In this document: positions 10,953-21,732 of the stretch, piece after piece
How the letters are laid out: each line of letters begins with the position of its first letter
Numbering within the stretch: the stretch's first letter is position 1
Assembly: GCA_015501585.1 (NCBI GenBank)
Contig: JADNRY010000078.1
Location: forward strand, 178,378-242,377
Source: Rhodocollybia butyracea
Taxonomy: Eukaryota > Basidiomycota > Agaricomycetes > Agaricales > Omphalotaceae
Direction: 5' to 3'
DNA length: 64,000 nt
Translations under genes and position numbers: made by a program
The notes under the pieces: model-generated
Databases searched by the model: none
Told to the model about the DNA's origin: nothing
Seen by the model: the letters and a program-made list of their open reading frames with translations, nothing else

Positions 10953-13406
10953 ATGCGTGGCTCGTCTTCAGTGAAGGCGCTCTTTGACGACCCTTTCGAT
11001 AGCGTTCTCAAGCCTCCACCAGGAGAGACGCCTGAGGAATGCGCAAGACGTCTTTCTCGAGAAGAAGAGGCCCTCAAGATTAGCATGGCTATCGATGCTG
11101 GTATCAAAACGGAACGTCAGCTCAGGAAGAAAATGCGAATAGTGAGGCTACTGCTGCTAGGACAGAGTGAATCCGGTAAGTATCATTGATGTATAACATC
11201 TTCATCGAGACTGAATGACTTTCATAGGCAAATCTACAACTTTACGACGTGAGCAACTAAATCTTCATTCATTCTTGCACTTAAAATCGGACCAGAATTC
11301 CAACGGCTGTATACACCCACCGCGTTTCGAGAAGAAAGAATCTTATGGAGAAATATAATCCAGCTGAATATCCTTCGCTCTGTACGCATAATACTTGATG
11401 CTCTCAATCGGCCTTCATCACCACAAATGTCTCCATCTACCTCTCCAAAATCACGTACACGAACTTTATCGCATAGTCCCCGTAGACGCAGGGTTTCCCA
11501 GTTCGGCGGTTCCTCTGAAGCAGAGGCATCACCTACACGCGAGTACCTGGCCGGTCGGGAATTATCCGACCCAGAAACTGACTCGGAAGAACATAACCGA
11601 GAATCTCATTACCTGGACCCTACTAATCTGGAAGCGCTGAAGATGCGCCTCCTTCCTCTTCGCCATATCGAGGCTCTACTGATAGCTAAACTGGTACCAC
11701 CAAACGAAGATGAAGCCACACAATTAGGCGGCTCATCCTCTCACTCATATCCACCCTCTGATCCATCCCTATCTTACAGATCCCAAGAGGTATTTGTCCG
11801 ACCAGGGCTGGGCTGGAAAGGTGCCCTGGCACGCGCCAGGGTCCACTATCCAAATTCTACATGCAGCAACGAAAGTGATGAAAGCTCCTCTTCAAGTACC
11901 GGTCGACCGACCAGCGCCGGAAACACGGGCTTAGAGACTTCGGATGAACCGCAAGAGGTGTTGAACGCGTGTCGAGCAGATATAATGCAACTGTGGGCCG
12001 ACAGAGGTGTTAGGGAGCTACTTCATAGACGAAAGATCAAACTCGAGGAGCATCCTGGCTTGTACGTTCTTCACCACATCTCCTGTAACCTATCCCCTTA
12101 TCTATTCCCTTTACAGTTTTCTAAACGACCTCGAGCGTGTGACTTCGTTGAAATATACTCCGACAGATGGTTAGTGTTAATTTACAAGCTGGCGCTAAAT
12201 GGTTTCTCACTCTGCTTAAAGATGATGTTCTAAAAGCACGCCTCAAAACTGTCGGCGTGTCAGAATATCGATTCCGAATGGAAGTGTCGACTGGTCGAGA
12301 AATTGGGGCCGACTGGAGAATAGTTGATGTCGGCGGTAGTAGAAGTCAGGTACGTTTCGGCGCTCATTCTCTAAACTGGGTTCGTTCTCATGAACGTGTT
12401 CATCTTTCAGCGTCGTAAGTGACTGTACCAAGTCGCTTCCCCATTTCAATCCTAATACTCAAATCTTTGTGAAGAGAGCTGGGTACCATTTTTCGACAAT
12501 GGTGGGTATAATTTATCCTGATATGTCCTTTACCCTTACTTTTAAACCTGGTAGTGGATGCAAGTCAGTGTTCATCAAGATGATCCGTGATTCTCCCTGA
12601 TGGTTTTCACTCAAAGTTATCTTTTTGGCGCCTATATCAGGTTTTGACCAGGTCCTAACCGAGGACCGTTCGGTCAACCGCCTAGTACGTCTACTACGAT
12701 CTAGGATATACTCCTTTTCATTTCGTTCCAACAGGAGGACTCGGTCCTGCTCTGGAAAGCATTGTGCTCCAACACACTTCTTGCCAACGTTGACCTGGTG
12801 CTATTCCTTAACAAGTGCGATATCCTGGAAGCGAAGCTGAAGGCTGGTGTCAGGTACGCTTTTCGGTCTCCTAAGCTTGGTTAGCGGTTGCTTCTGAATC
12901 TGATCTCACCATCTCGTGTCCGTAGGTTGGCTAGATATGTAAGAAGCTATGGTGATCGGGAAAACGACCTCGATACTGTTAGCAAATGTGAGCGTCGGTT
13001 TTACGTTTTGGTCGTCTCTCGCACCAGATTTGAGTAGGCTCTAGTGGCTTTATCGAACACCTGGTTTTGCTTCTACGTGCAATGGCTTTCTGCGGTATCG
13101 ACCTCACATGAATTTCGTTCTCTAGACTTCCGAGGAAAATTCGCCGCTATTCATCGGGAATACTCTCCAAATCCACGAAAGTTTTACGCGTTTTGTACGT
13201 CTGTTACCGTAAGTTGGCGAAATAAATGGCATTTTTTGCGCTTCTCACCGTTCTCTCTAGGACACTGCCACAACGGCAGGTATCATCGCTAGTGGTACGT
13301 CTATATGGGTCCCCGGCAGCTAAAGCCTGCCTTGCTGATTAGATCCTTTTCTGCAGTTCGTGATATGGTCATTCGGCAGCATCTTAAGCAATCTAAGCTT
13401 ATGTGA
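10953..13406 (+). CDS. Divergent heterotrimeric G-protein alpha subunit with long insert
   Basis: 548 aa in 14 exons: 10953-11175, 11228-11248, 11296-12061, 12117-12169, 12222-12349, 12411-12414, 12475-12501, 12555-12563, 12617-12684, 12735-12853, 12926-12987, 13126-13208, 13261-13294 and 13357-13406. Phases all agree. A G-alpha is a membrane-associated GTPase switch coupling receptors to effectors; the usual length is ~350 aa. Motifs: P-loop GQSESGKST (residues 70-78), switch I ARLKTVGVSEYRF (~360), G3 DVGGSRSQ (390-397), G4 NKCD (459-462), G5 FCTSVTD. The extra ~190 residues form a Ser/Arg-rich insert in the helical domain (~105-300). The catalytic Gln of DVGGQ is Ser, and the N-terminus is MRGSSS, without the Gly-2 needed for myristoylation. 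A non-canonical, probably slow or non-hydrolysing member of the expanded basidiomycete G-alpha group. Confidence 0.9.
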
Positions 13407-14668
13407 TCTCTTGACCGCTCTCGCACCATTTCCCTCCGATTTCCCTTACACTCATGCTTCTCTCTCTCATCTCTGGCATATACTCAGGCATCCTCAGCAT
13501 CTCATTTTTGGATTTTCATATTCATTTCACACACATATCGGATATCGCACATTTAGCTCATTTATCCCGCTTATAGTACGTAGTTCCTCGATGGGACCGT
13601 GTTGGTTTCCTTTCCTACAACGTCCCCATCTCAATGACCTCCCACGCCTTTCCCCTATGATGTCGCTTTGGGACCTCAGGCATAGGTCTATAGGCTATCT
13701 TGCTAGTCATTACTTATCTAGATGTTCACCGGTTGCTCATTGTTTTATTCCCGGATTTTCCCTACTCCGTTTTGGGCTAATTTACTGTAATTAACTCCCC
13801 TACCTACTATTCCTGCGGATCTACTTGTGCAAATAAATGACAAACTCCTTCCGGTCGGAGCGACGGGGCTCATTCCACTCAATTGCTTTTTGGATGTTGA
13901 ACGTTGAATGGATAGTCCAGATGATGAGCTTTCTGATTTCTGACAAACATGTATCTCCAACTCGTAGCTTTTCGGCGTCAGTCAGTATCAATAATATCAT
14001 GTTCTCAAAGCACGCAAATCCCGCAATCTACCTCAGGCTCCAGTAGATATTCCTGCAGCTCCAGTGGGCACCGAGAACCGAAATTCTGTTTCCCAAGCTT
14101 TCTCCGATGTTACGGAAGACATAGAGAATGCTTTTACGTCAAAAGCATGTCTAGAATGGTCAAAAGGTCGTTAGAAGACACAAGCTATTCGCCACGGGAT
14201 GTAGATAAGTGAACCGGTGACTTTCTCTGGAAATTCGAGGGAGACTGTATTTTAAGAAAATTGATGAGATGCTTTTTAAGGAACATCTGTCGACTAATTA
14301 AGCAAGATCTGGGGATACCATGACCTCGATGATTATGTTTATCTGTACCCCTCCGCCGTATTTTGCGTTGATTCATCGGGGCCAAGACGTCAGATTCCGA
14401 GCGGGGAGCCGCGGATGAAATAGCACACTCGGACTTCAATACTTTTACAGTCCATCTTGCCGGATCTTTCAGATTTTAGAGACGTGTTATTCTAGGCGAA
14501 GACGGCTTCTGCCGTGGACATCAGATACAGTACGTGTAAATATATATTTTTGTCAGTCCGATGCAATAATAAATGTACATACAGTGTTCGTGATACAGAT
14601 GGGTAAAGGTGGGGAACTAAGCATCCAAAAAAAGTAAACTCGTACAGTGTAATAATATTCGAATGGCG
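13407..14668. other. Intergenic stretch, no gene recognised
   Basis: Beyond the G-alpha stop at 13406 I see no open frame with family signal on either strand. 13420-13560 is pyrimidine-rich. It separates the plus-strand G-alpha gene from the minus-strand dehydrogenase, so it holds two convergent 3' ends. Confidence 0.5.
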
Positions 14669-16205
14669 TCAGGACTCGATCACAACTTTGAGCACCACGC
14701 CTCCGTTTTCGTCCTTTCCCCGTGCAAGAAGCTCGAAAGCTTCTCTGGCCTTGTTAAGCGGATATCGATGTGTAACTAATTTCGACAGTTTTTGTGAAAA
14801 GAGTGCCTTGTGCGTCTTTCCATTGGACTGGTAGCTTTTACCGCCTTCGCGAGAAATAGGAGATCCAGATAAAAGGTCGACAGCTTCGTTGTAAGTGTCG
14901 GCGTAGCGGAAGCTACCGATGAGGTCTACTTCTCGTGTAGCTGCAGCAGATATGGGGAAGGAAGACACTGTTGGACTACCCATTCCTACCAGAGCGATTC
15001 GTGCACCGAGCGTTGCACACTAAAAAGTTCGGGTAAGAAAATGAAAGCTAGCGAACTGGACCACTTACAAATACACTCATGAGGATACAGCCTTCTGCGC
15101 CAGTGCATTCGAAGATAACGTCAAATCCGTCGGGTTCGTTGAAGGCGGCTAATGCTTTTGCAGCGTTCTCTTTCGCGCGACGAATGTTCTCCGTTTCCTT
15201 CGGATTGGGTTCTGTCGAAGTAGCACCGTTTTTGGCAGGCAGAGGCAAACAGTAGGTACCGGTACCCTCGCCATGAGTAAAACCTTCTCTGGCAGCAAAC
15301 GCAAGTCGATCATTATTTATGTCAACGCAGCAGACGCGCTCAGCGCCAAGCTCTTGTGCAAGTGCACTTGCAATGAGGCCGATAGCGCCGACGCCGAATA
15401 CTAAAACTTTTTTGCCTGCCGCTAGAGAATGAGAAGAGGATGTATTAGAGGACGGCGCAAGTCCTAATGACGGATATGTTGACGGGGGGCAGATGCCAGC
15501 TCGACGGGAAGCATGCAGTAGAACGGATAGGGGTTCGGCGAGAGCCGCTTGAGAATATGATACAGTATCGGGAATACTTAGTTGGAAGACGATGAGCTCG
15601 TGTGGATAACTGAGGGAAATGAACGTACGGGTGTAAGCACCAGGCTTCATGGTTGATTTTGTGTTGGAGCATTCCGTCTCGATGAGGGAATGTTTTTGCG
15701 CTGGAGCAAAAGCGCAGATTTTTGCAAAGGTTGTACCGAGAGTTGGAGCAGTACTTGCAAGCATCTTTACCTGTTCTTTGTGACCCGTCCGAGTTGAGGG
15801 ACCGACAAGGAATACCACATTCGATTGCGACGCGTGTACCGACGCGTAAATGAGGGTATTTGATTGCCACATCTGGTCCAAGAGCGGTTATAATACCGGA
15901 AGATTCGTGGCCAAGAACCAGGGGGGAACGTATAGCAAAGTCGCCATTACGACCAGCCAGATAATAGTGTACTAGACGGTATTTTGAGCATTTTTTTTTA
16001 CAAAAAACGAAACACAAAAGAACCTACAATCACTACCGCACAAACCGGTGGCCTTGACTTCGATCTGGCATTGGCCTTGTCCTGGAGCCCAAAGAGACCT
16101 GTGCTCTAAGCGCAAGTCTTTCGGTCCATGAAGAACAGCCGCAGTGGAAGTTGGGAGAGCAGGCATTACGCGTAATGTTGGTGGAGTTGGGAAAGTGGAG
16201 AACAC
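14669..16205 (-). CDS. Zinc-dependent medium-chain polyol (sorbitol/xylitol-type) dehydrogenase
   Basis: Four exons on the minus strand, 16205-16028, 15971-15629, 15609-15069 and 15019-14669, give 470 aa. A second possible start, MPALPTSTA, lies 13 codons in and better fits the family length. Family marks: GLCGSD plus LHYYLAGRNGDF (catalytic-zinc Cys and sorbitol-dehydrogenase motif), LVLGHESSG (His and Glu ligands), a Cys cluster DACKYCSNSRYNLC (structural zinc), then AGKKVLVFGVGAIGL (NAD(P) Rossmann loop) and CVDINNDRLAFA. It should oxidise a sugar alcohol such as sorbitol, xylitol or arabinitol to the ketose in the cytosol; the exact substrate cannot be told. A ~20-residue Ser/Pro insertion precedes the Rossmann loop. 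It shares a 355-bp intergenic region with the divergent SDR gene. Confidence 0.88.
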
Positions 16206-16560
16206 CTGGGTCGAAATAGCTCATCACATTCATTTAAGTACCACGGGCAAGTATCCGTGACCTTAATCGTGGACTACAAGTATCGGTCCGATTCCGAAGT
16301 TTTCTGTGTGGGGAAGATCCTATTTCCACTTTGACAAGATCTGGATCACTCGGCCCTATCCGACGCACATATCAGCTCTCGGCCCGGTTTCCGATCACTC
16401 CTTTTCATTTTCTCCTTCACACAATTAATCCAAGATACCGGTTTAAAAAGTTGAACAAATTTCCAAGTACCGGTCCGACCCCTCCAGCTCCTCCTTTCTG
16501 GGATTTCGTTACTTATAAGCTTCAGACTTAAGGACTGTATCAGTACACAATTTTCGCGAA
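16206..16560. promoter_or_regulatory. Divergent promoter between polyol dehydrogenase and SDR
   Basis: The two oxidoreductase genes point away from each other with only 355 bp between their ATGs, so they probably share control elements. An AT-poor central part contains two CGGTCCGA-like words (about 16284-16291 and 16472-16478) and two GATCTGGATC/GATCC-type words. No factor site can be assigned. Confidence 0.45.
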
Positions 16561-17757
16561 ATGAGTTCTTCAATGGATCTATTCTCCCTAATCGGCAAAA
16601 CCGTCTTAATCACTGGCGCATCAAGAGGTAAACCCTATTCATTCTTGGATTTCTCGCACAGGCTAAATTTGTGCTCGGAGGCATTGGCCGTGCTTGCGCT
16701 ATTGCGCTAGCTCAAGCTGGGGCAAATATCTGTCTCGTTCTTCGTCCACCGTCCAATCCATCCCAGGACGCTTTTGCTGAGCTAAAAGACGGTGAAGATC
16801 CATATAGTTCATCAATGCCAACTGCGGCCCTTCTATCTGCACTCTCTACTTGCACGGGGCCCTCTAAAGGAATTCACGTCTCAGTCATATACGCGGACAT
16901 TTCTGATACCACCAGTCCAGCTGATTCGGGATCGGGTAAGTTCAATGTAGATGTATTTGATGGCATTTTACGCGCGACGTCTTCCTCCCAGGCGTCAAGT
17001 CTGTATTTCCGCGTGCTTTGAAAGCTGTACCAGGTGAACAAATAGACATTCTTGTCAATTGTGCTGGTATACAAAGACGCGCACCAAGCGTGGAATTCTC
17101 GGAGAGCTTCTGGGACGATGTGCGTATTTCCGTAGAGACAACAAGATGCCTAATAAATACCATTCGTCAGGTATTGAATACAAATCTCAAGTCGCCTTTT
17201 ATTCTCGCTCAGGCGGCTGGCCGACACATGGTCCCTCGAAAGAGTGGGAAGATAATCAACTTCTGCTCTCTCTTGACCTTCCAAGGTATGTCCGATTTCT
17301 GTACGTCATTATCTGAATGGTGTGCGGAAACCCTACGCAGGAGGACTTACGGTTCCTGCTTACGCTGCGTCGAAGGGTGGCCTTGGACAATTGACTAAGG
17401 CCTTGAGCAATGAGTGGAGCTCTCAAGGTGTCCATGTCAATGGCATAGCTCCTGGATACATCGAGACAGACATGTAAGCGTAAAAAAAGATGCTTGGCTG
17501 GTTTTAATTACCATTTTCAGGAATGAAGCGCTGCTCAACAACCCCACCCGTCTTCAGCAGCTCAACGATCGGATTCCTGCACAGCGTTGGGGGACGCCAC
17601 GCGATTTCGCAGGACCAGTAGTATTTTTAGCCAGTCAGGCTAGCAACTACGTCTGCGGAGAGGTTCTAGTTGTCGATGGAGTGGGTATTTTTCAAAGATC
17701 TTGGACCTTCTGAACGTTAACATTTTTTGAAAAATCTAGGGATGGATGGGCCGTTGA
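16561..17757 (+). CDS. Short-chain dehydrogenase/reductase (2-deoxygluconate dehydrogenase / KduD-like)
   Basis: 291 aa in seven exons: 16561-16627, 16681-16935, 16992-17119, 17171-17285, 17341-17473, 17521-17680 and 17740-17757; phases agree throughout. Classical SDR marks: [20 protein letters not shown] (cofactor loop, split by intron 1), [16 protein letters not shown], a Ser in INFCSLLTF, catalytic YAASKGGL, then [12 protein letters not shown] and the end GGWMGR. The pattern fits the 2-deoxy-D-gluconate/5-keto sugar-acid branch of SDRs, which oxidise or reduce a sugar-derived alcohol with NAD(P). Divergent to a polyol dehydrogenase, suggesting shared use in carbohydrate catabolism. The last exon is only 18 bp. 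An insertion of ~25 residues ([10 protein letters not shown] region) follows the first beta strand-helix unit. Confidence 0.88.
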
Positions 17758-17761
17758 ATAC

Positions 17762-19240
17762 TACTCCACATTAACTTCCCGCGAAACTACCAATTCGAAT
17801 TCTAAGAAGCATGAACTTGAACTTAATGAATCTATTCCAGCTATTTCAGTGGGAACACCCAAAGGACTTGGACTTATCCGAAAGATGTTAGTAAGCCTTC
17901 ACAAGCCCGTTGTCCGAATTCGCGGAGTAGCCGGACCATCGGGTAGGCTTTCCGACTCTCTGAGGGGCTCTACACTCCTGAAAAATGGGCCACCTTGAAT
18001 TCTGGTACCACCTAAGTTTTATTTTCCAGTTTACATATGGGCATCTGCAGCGATAAAGACCCTCGAATCCGCGCAAATCCCGCACTTAATTTCCGTTTTC
18101 TCTTATGTTCATGTTCTTGCGTTCATTTGGCTTTGAACTCACTTTTCTGTCCGTTCTCCTCGAGTCCTCACTAACTGAGCTTCCAGCTCTTAGGCAGGCT
18201 TTTTCTGTTAGGCAGGAATATCAAAAACTGAAGCCCTCATCTCCGATTTGTGTCTATGTAGTAAGTCTCTATCTTAAGCAAACTAAGCTTGAGTGAGGCG
18301 CCCCCCGGATGTGTCAAAACATTCGGTTGAAGTAGAAACAGATTTGGAAAACATCATTCTGTTAAAAAATTTCTCGGAACATCCGACTCCAAGAACTAAA
18401 TCTTGCGAATTAGTCCTCGGAAGTAAGTACTATGCCACTGAATTATCTTGCGAGGAGATCTCAACGTCCCACTGGCCTCGACCCTCTGATAGGTTGGTTA
18501 CTTTTTGTATAATATTATCAACAATCACGAGAGGTTGGGTTAAGATCCAAAACCGGATGCCATCCCGAAGAAATGGTCCTTTCAAGGCACCCTCAAATTT
18601 CCTATACTTATACACAAAGCTCCCCAGACCGCCGAGAATCTAGCCAATCAAGGTCTTTTTTATCTAGTATTTTCTCCGAAGCCGGGGTCGTGAACGCGGC
18701 TCCCCGCGTTTTTGAGCTTCACTTACTTTGATGTTCTGTCTAGGTTTGTGCTAGAAGACCAAAAGTCAAACACTGAGCTCCCAGCGATCCCTTCTAAGTC
18801 TAATTTAGGTCTCAGTCTACCACAGAATATTCAAGAGACCGAGAGTTGCATGCGAAACGGAGGAATATAGCAGGGTCCTCACTTGTGCTTCTGACCTCTA
18901 AGTAGATAAGGTCGCATCGAGACTTCCGGTCATCTCGTGGTCCGGTGCCTCCTTTGCCTCAGAAGGATAAATAAACTCTTTACGCATGAAGAAAAATTTG
19001 AACAAGGAACTCGAATTTTGGATCATCTTTCCGTCCATTCGTCGGTTATGTACGCCATCTGTCAGTCTGCGACGCTCTCCAAAACATGGGAATGGTAGCA
19101 GACAAATGATAAGAGCCACGTTGAATGAATGGCTTGAATCTACTGTTATCAGCAATGGAAGAGAAGAAATTTCTGTGGCGTCTGACAATATTCGTCCAGT
19201 GAGTACGGGAGCAGCGGATTGATGATGTTTGCCGTAATTT
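17762..19240 (+). other. Coding-like but unresolved region, possible decayed or multi-exon gene
   Basis: Several plus-strand pieces look translated: ELNESIPAISVGTPKGLG (~17820-17880), IWASAAIKTLESAQIPHL (~18036-18090), ELPALRQAFSVRQEYQKL (~18175-18230), VETDLENIILLKNFSEH (~18330-18380), EDQKSNTELPAIPSKSNLG (~18755-18810) and THEEKFEQGTRILDHLS (~18985-19035). Some are followed by GT donors (GTAAGTAC at 18421) or preceded by acceptors (GTCTAG before 18745). I could not thread them into one frame and recognise no family. It could be an unknown gene with many small exons or a pseudogene. Confidence 0.35.
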
Positions 19241-19743
19241 CCAAGCTTAAGGACCTTCGGTAAATAAGACTATTCACTTAAGCCCAACTACTGGGTTCAA
19301 AGAGGGCTCGCAGTTGTATCGAAAGCAACCCCATCAGACCTCGAGAAAAACAACGTCTACTCTCAAGAAATCGTATTCAGATTGCTCGTGAGATCCGTCT
19401 TCGAGGAATCCTTAACAGCAGTTGAACAGCAGTGACACGAAAAGGACTGCTCGCTTCGGACACAGACATGATGATATGCCTACTGACACCTCAAGTCAGC
19501 TTCCATAATAATCTTGAACACAATGGGCTATGTACGCTCAAAACGCAAGACTAAGAAAACAGTTACCGCTAAAGCCTGCTGTCCACATTCAAGCGGGAAT
19601 GACGGCGCTTAAGGAGGGATACTTGATTTCGTTTAAGCGTTCAAGTTGTTTATGTTATTGTAAACTTCCTACTGGCACTGCTGTCGCCACTCTGAACTAG
19701 TTATTTTTTGACCGACAGACTACTATCGCAACCTTCAGTCCAT

Positions 19744-21732
19744 TCAAATTGTGACCCATTCTGCACCGGAATCATAGCCCGCTGGCCTTGGCGGGTTCAA
19801 CCAACTTTGCACTGCAGTCTTGTACGGTTCCACTCTGACTACTGGACTTTGCGTCCTCACGACGCCAAACGGAGTGTTCCCTGATTCAAACATAAAATCA
19901 GGCTCTTCCCGTAGATTCGGGTTCAGCCGCTGTATGCTGTTGATAGCGACTAGCCCAACGTCGTCCGGACCGCTGTGGCGACGAAGTTCCCGAGATTCTT
20001 GACCGTGGGCGTCGACCATCGATTTCCAAAGCTGTTCTGGGTACGTACCGCAACTGAAGAGCCAGTCATTATACTTGACGAGAGACACACTCGTAAAGAA
20101 GCTTCCGCCCTTCGTCATGCGATGATGTAAAGCGTTTAGTGTCGCAATGCAGCCAAGTTCGCCGGCCCTGGGATAAGTAGTAATATTATGAGATTGGTCT
20201 GTTAGCGTAGGCCTGTAAAAGTCATCCATACCCAAAGTCCGCTAGCGGAAATGGAGGCGCAATGGGTTCTTCGAGACCCTTTGCCTTCCCGTTAGCCCAC
20301 GACACCCCTGAAACCTGCAAATCGACTCAGACTAACGTACAGTATAAGAAGACTGGACTTGCGCACCGAGTCAGCGATTTGCTGCCATCCAGGTCTATCG
20401 GAGTATTCTCCTCCTTCACCATAACAGGTTTCCTTGACGTAAACAAACCCCCGTTTGCCAGCGAAGCGCTTCAGCAAATCGTGGGGTCCATATCCCAATC
20501 TTGCAATGGCTCCTCCACGATATCCGTCTACAATTACATCCACTTCCTCAAGCAAATTTTCAAATACTTGTCTGCCCTCCGGACTTTTCAAGTCGAGGTC
20601 GACCGTGCGCTTTCCAAAGTTGAAATCTACTGCATAATACGCCTGGTCTGGGAGGTTATGGCTAGTTACCCGAATAACTTGCGCGCCGTATTCTGCAAGT
20701 GTTCTACTTATTACTGGGCCCGCAATCACTCGGGTTAAATCAAGGATTTTGACACCTGACAAGATATTTGGACCTTGAGAAGACAGTTTCAGAGGCGGAG
20801 AAGTGCTTTCCAGTTGTTGCAATTCAAAAAGTGGCCGCGAGGATACGTGTTTGCCCTGGTTCAAACTGAATGAGAGCAATACCTGGGTCATAAGACACAG
20901 AACATACATAAGAGCTGGCTAGAAACTCTTCTCGTGTCTGGCAAAGTGAGCCTGGTTGCTTTATTTTCTTGATCATATCCTCAAGCTCATCAGATGTTAA
21001 GGTTAACGTGCGTCGTTCGATTACTTCTTGGGCCGCTCGTCGTTCGTTCTTTTCTTCATCGTATGGTGGCAATCCCAAGGCGTCGAATGTAGGCGTGGCA
21101 TTGAGACTAAACAAAGATATCATCAAACCTATACTCCTGATTTGGACGATTCGAACCTCGCATGCAGATGGTAGAAACGCCCGTCCTTTGTACGATAATA
21201 ACTTGTGAGCATTCGCCGGTAAACATTGTTGTATACATGATTAAGATCAGAATCTATGTAGTTCGCCCCAGCTATTTCAGTACTATGTTACATCTAACAA
21301 TGCAAAACTCGCCTTCAATTTTTATCTTTTTTGTCATTTCTGGATCCCATTTCGGAATCCCGTCGACTGTAGAAAGGTAGTTCATCGCAGGGAATAGTGC
21401 GGCATGGGTACAGTTAACGGTTGCCTTGATGTCTTTGGCATGACCAAACCGTTCCTTGCTCACTGCGACAGCGAGGATTCCCTCAAGACCTTTAAGTGCC
21501 GCGAAAGATTCGTGCGCCTTTGAGTATAAATACAGATTGTCAACGTTTAATGAATCTGCCTAGTGCCAGGAAATACTAGCCTTTAAGATGATAGGAATCA
21601 ACGGTTGGGTCGAGTCTGAGACAAACTCGACCCAATGAATGCCCTGCGCGCGAACTTCAGGTGGAACAGGCAATCCGTTTCCAAATGTTGAAGTAAGTAG
21701 CTGCTTAGTCGTTGCAATAGTAGAATATGACA
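19744..21732 (-). CDS. Class III (CaiB/BaiF) CoA-transferase
   Basis: Minus-strand multi-exon gene starting MSYSTIATTKQLL at 21732. Recognisable blocks in order: LPVPPEVRAQGIHWVEF; HESFAALKGLEGILAVAVSK; CTHAALFPAMNYLSTVDG; FDALGLPPYDEEKNERRA; ILDLTRVIAGPVISRTLAEY; KRTVDLDLKSPEGRQVFENL; GFVYVKETCYGEGGEYSDRPGW; GVSWANGKAKGLEE; GELGCIATLNALHHR; end at 19744. This is the fungal version of the alpha-methylacyl-CoA racemase / formyl-CoA transferase fold, with an N-terminal and a C-terminal copy of the CoA-binding region. It would move CoA between organic acids or isomerise acyl-CoA; substrate not determined. The first intron appears to use a GC donor (AAG|GCTAGT, about 21583). Roughly 600 aa; some exon edges are not pinned. 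Confidence 0.82.
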
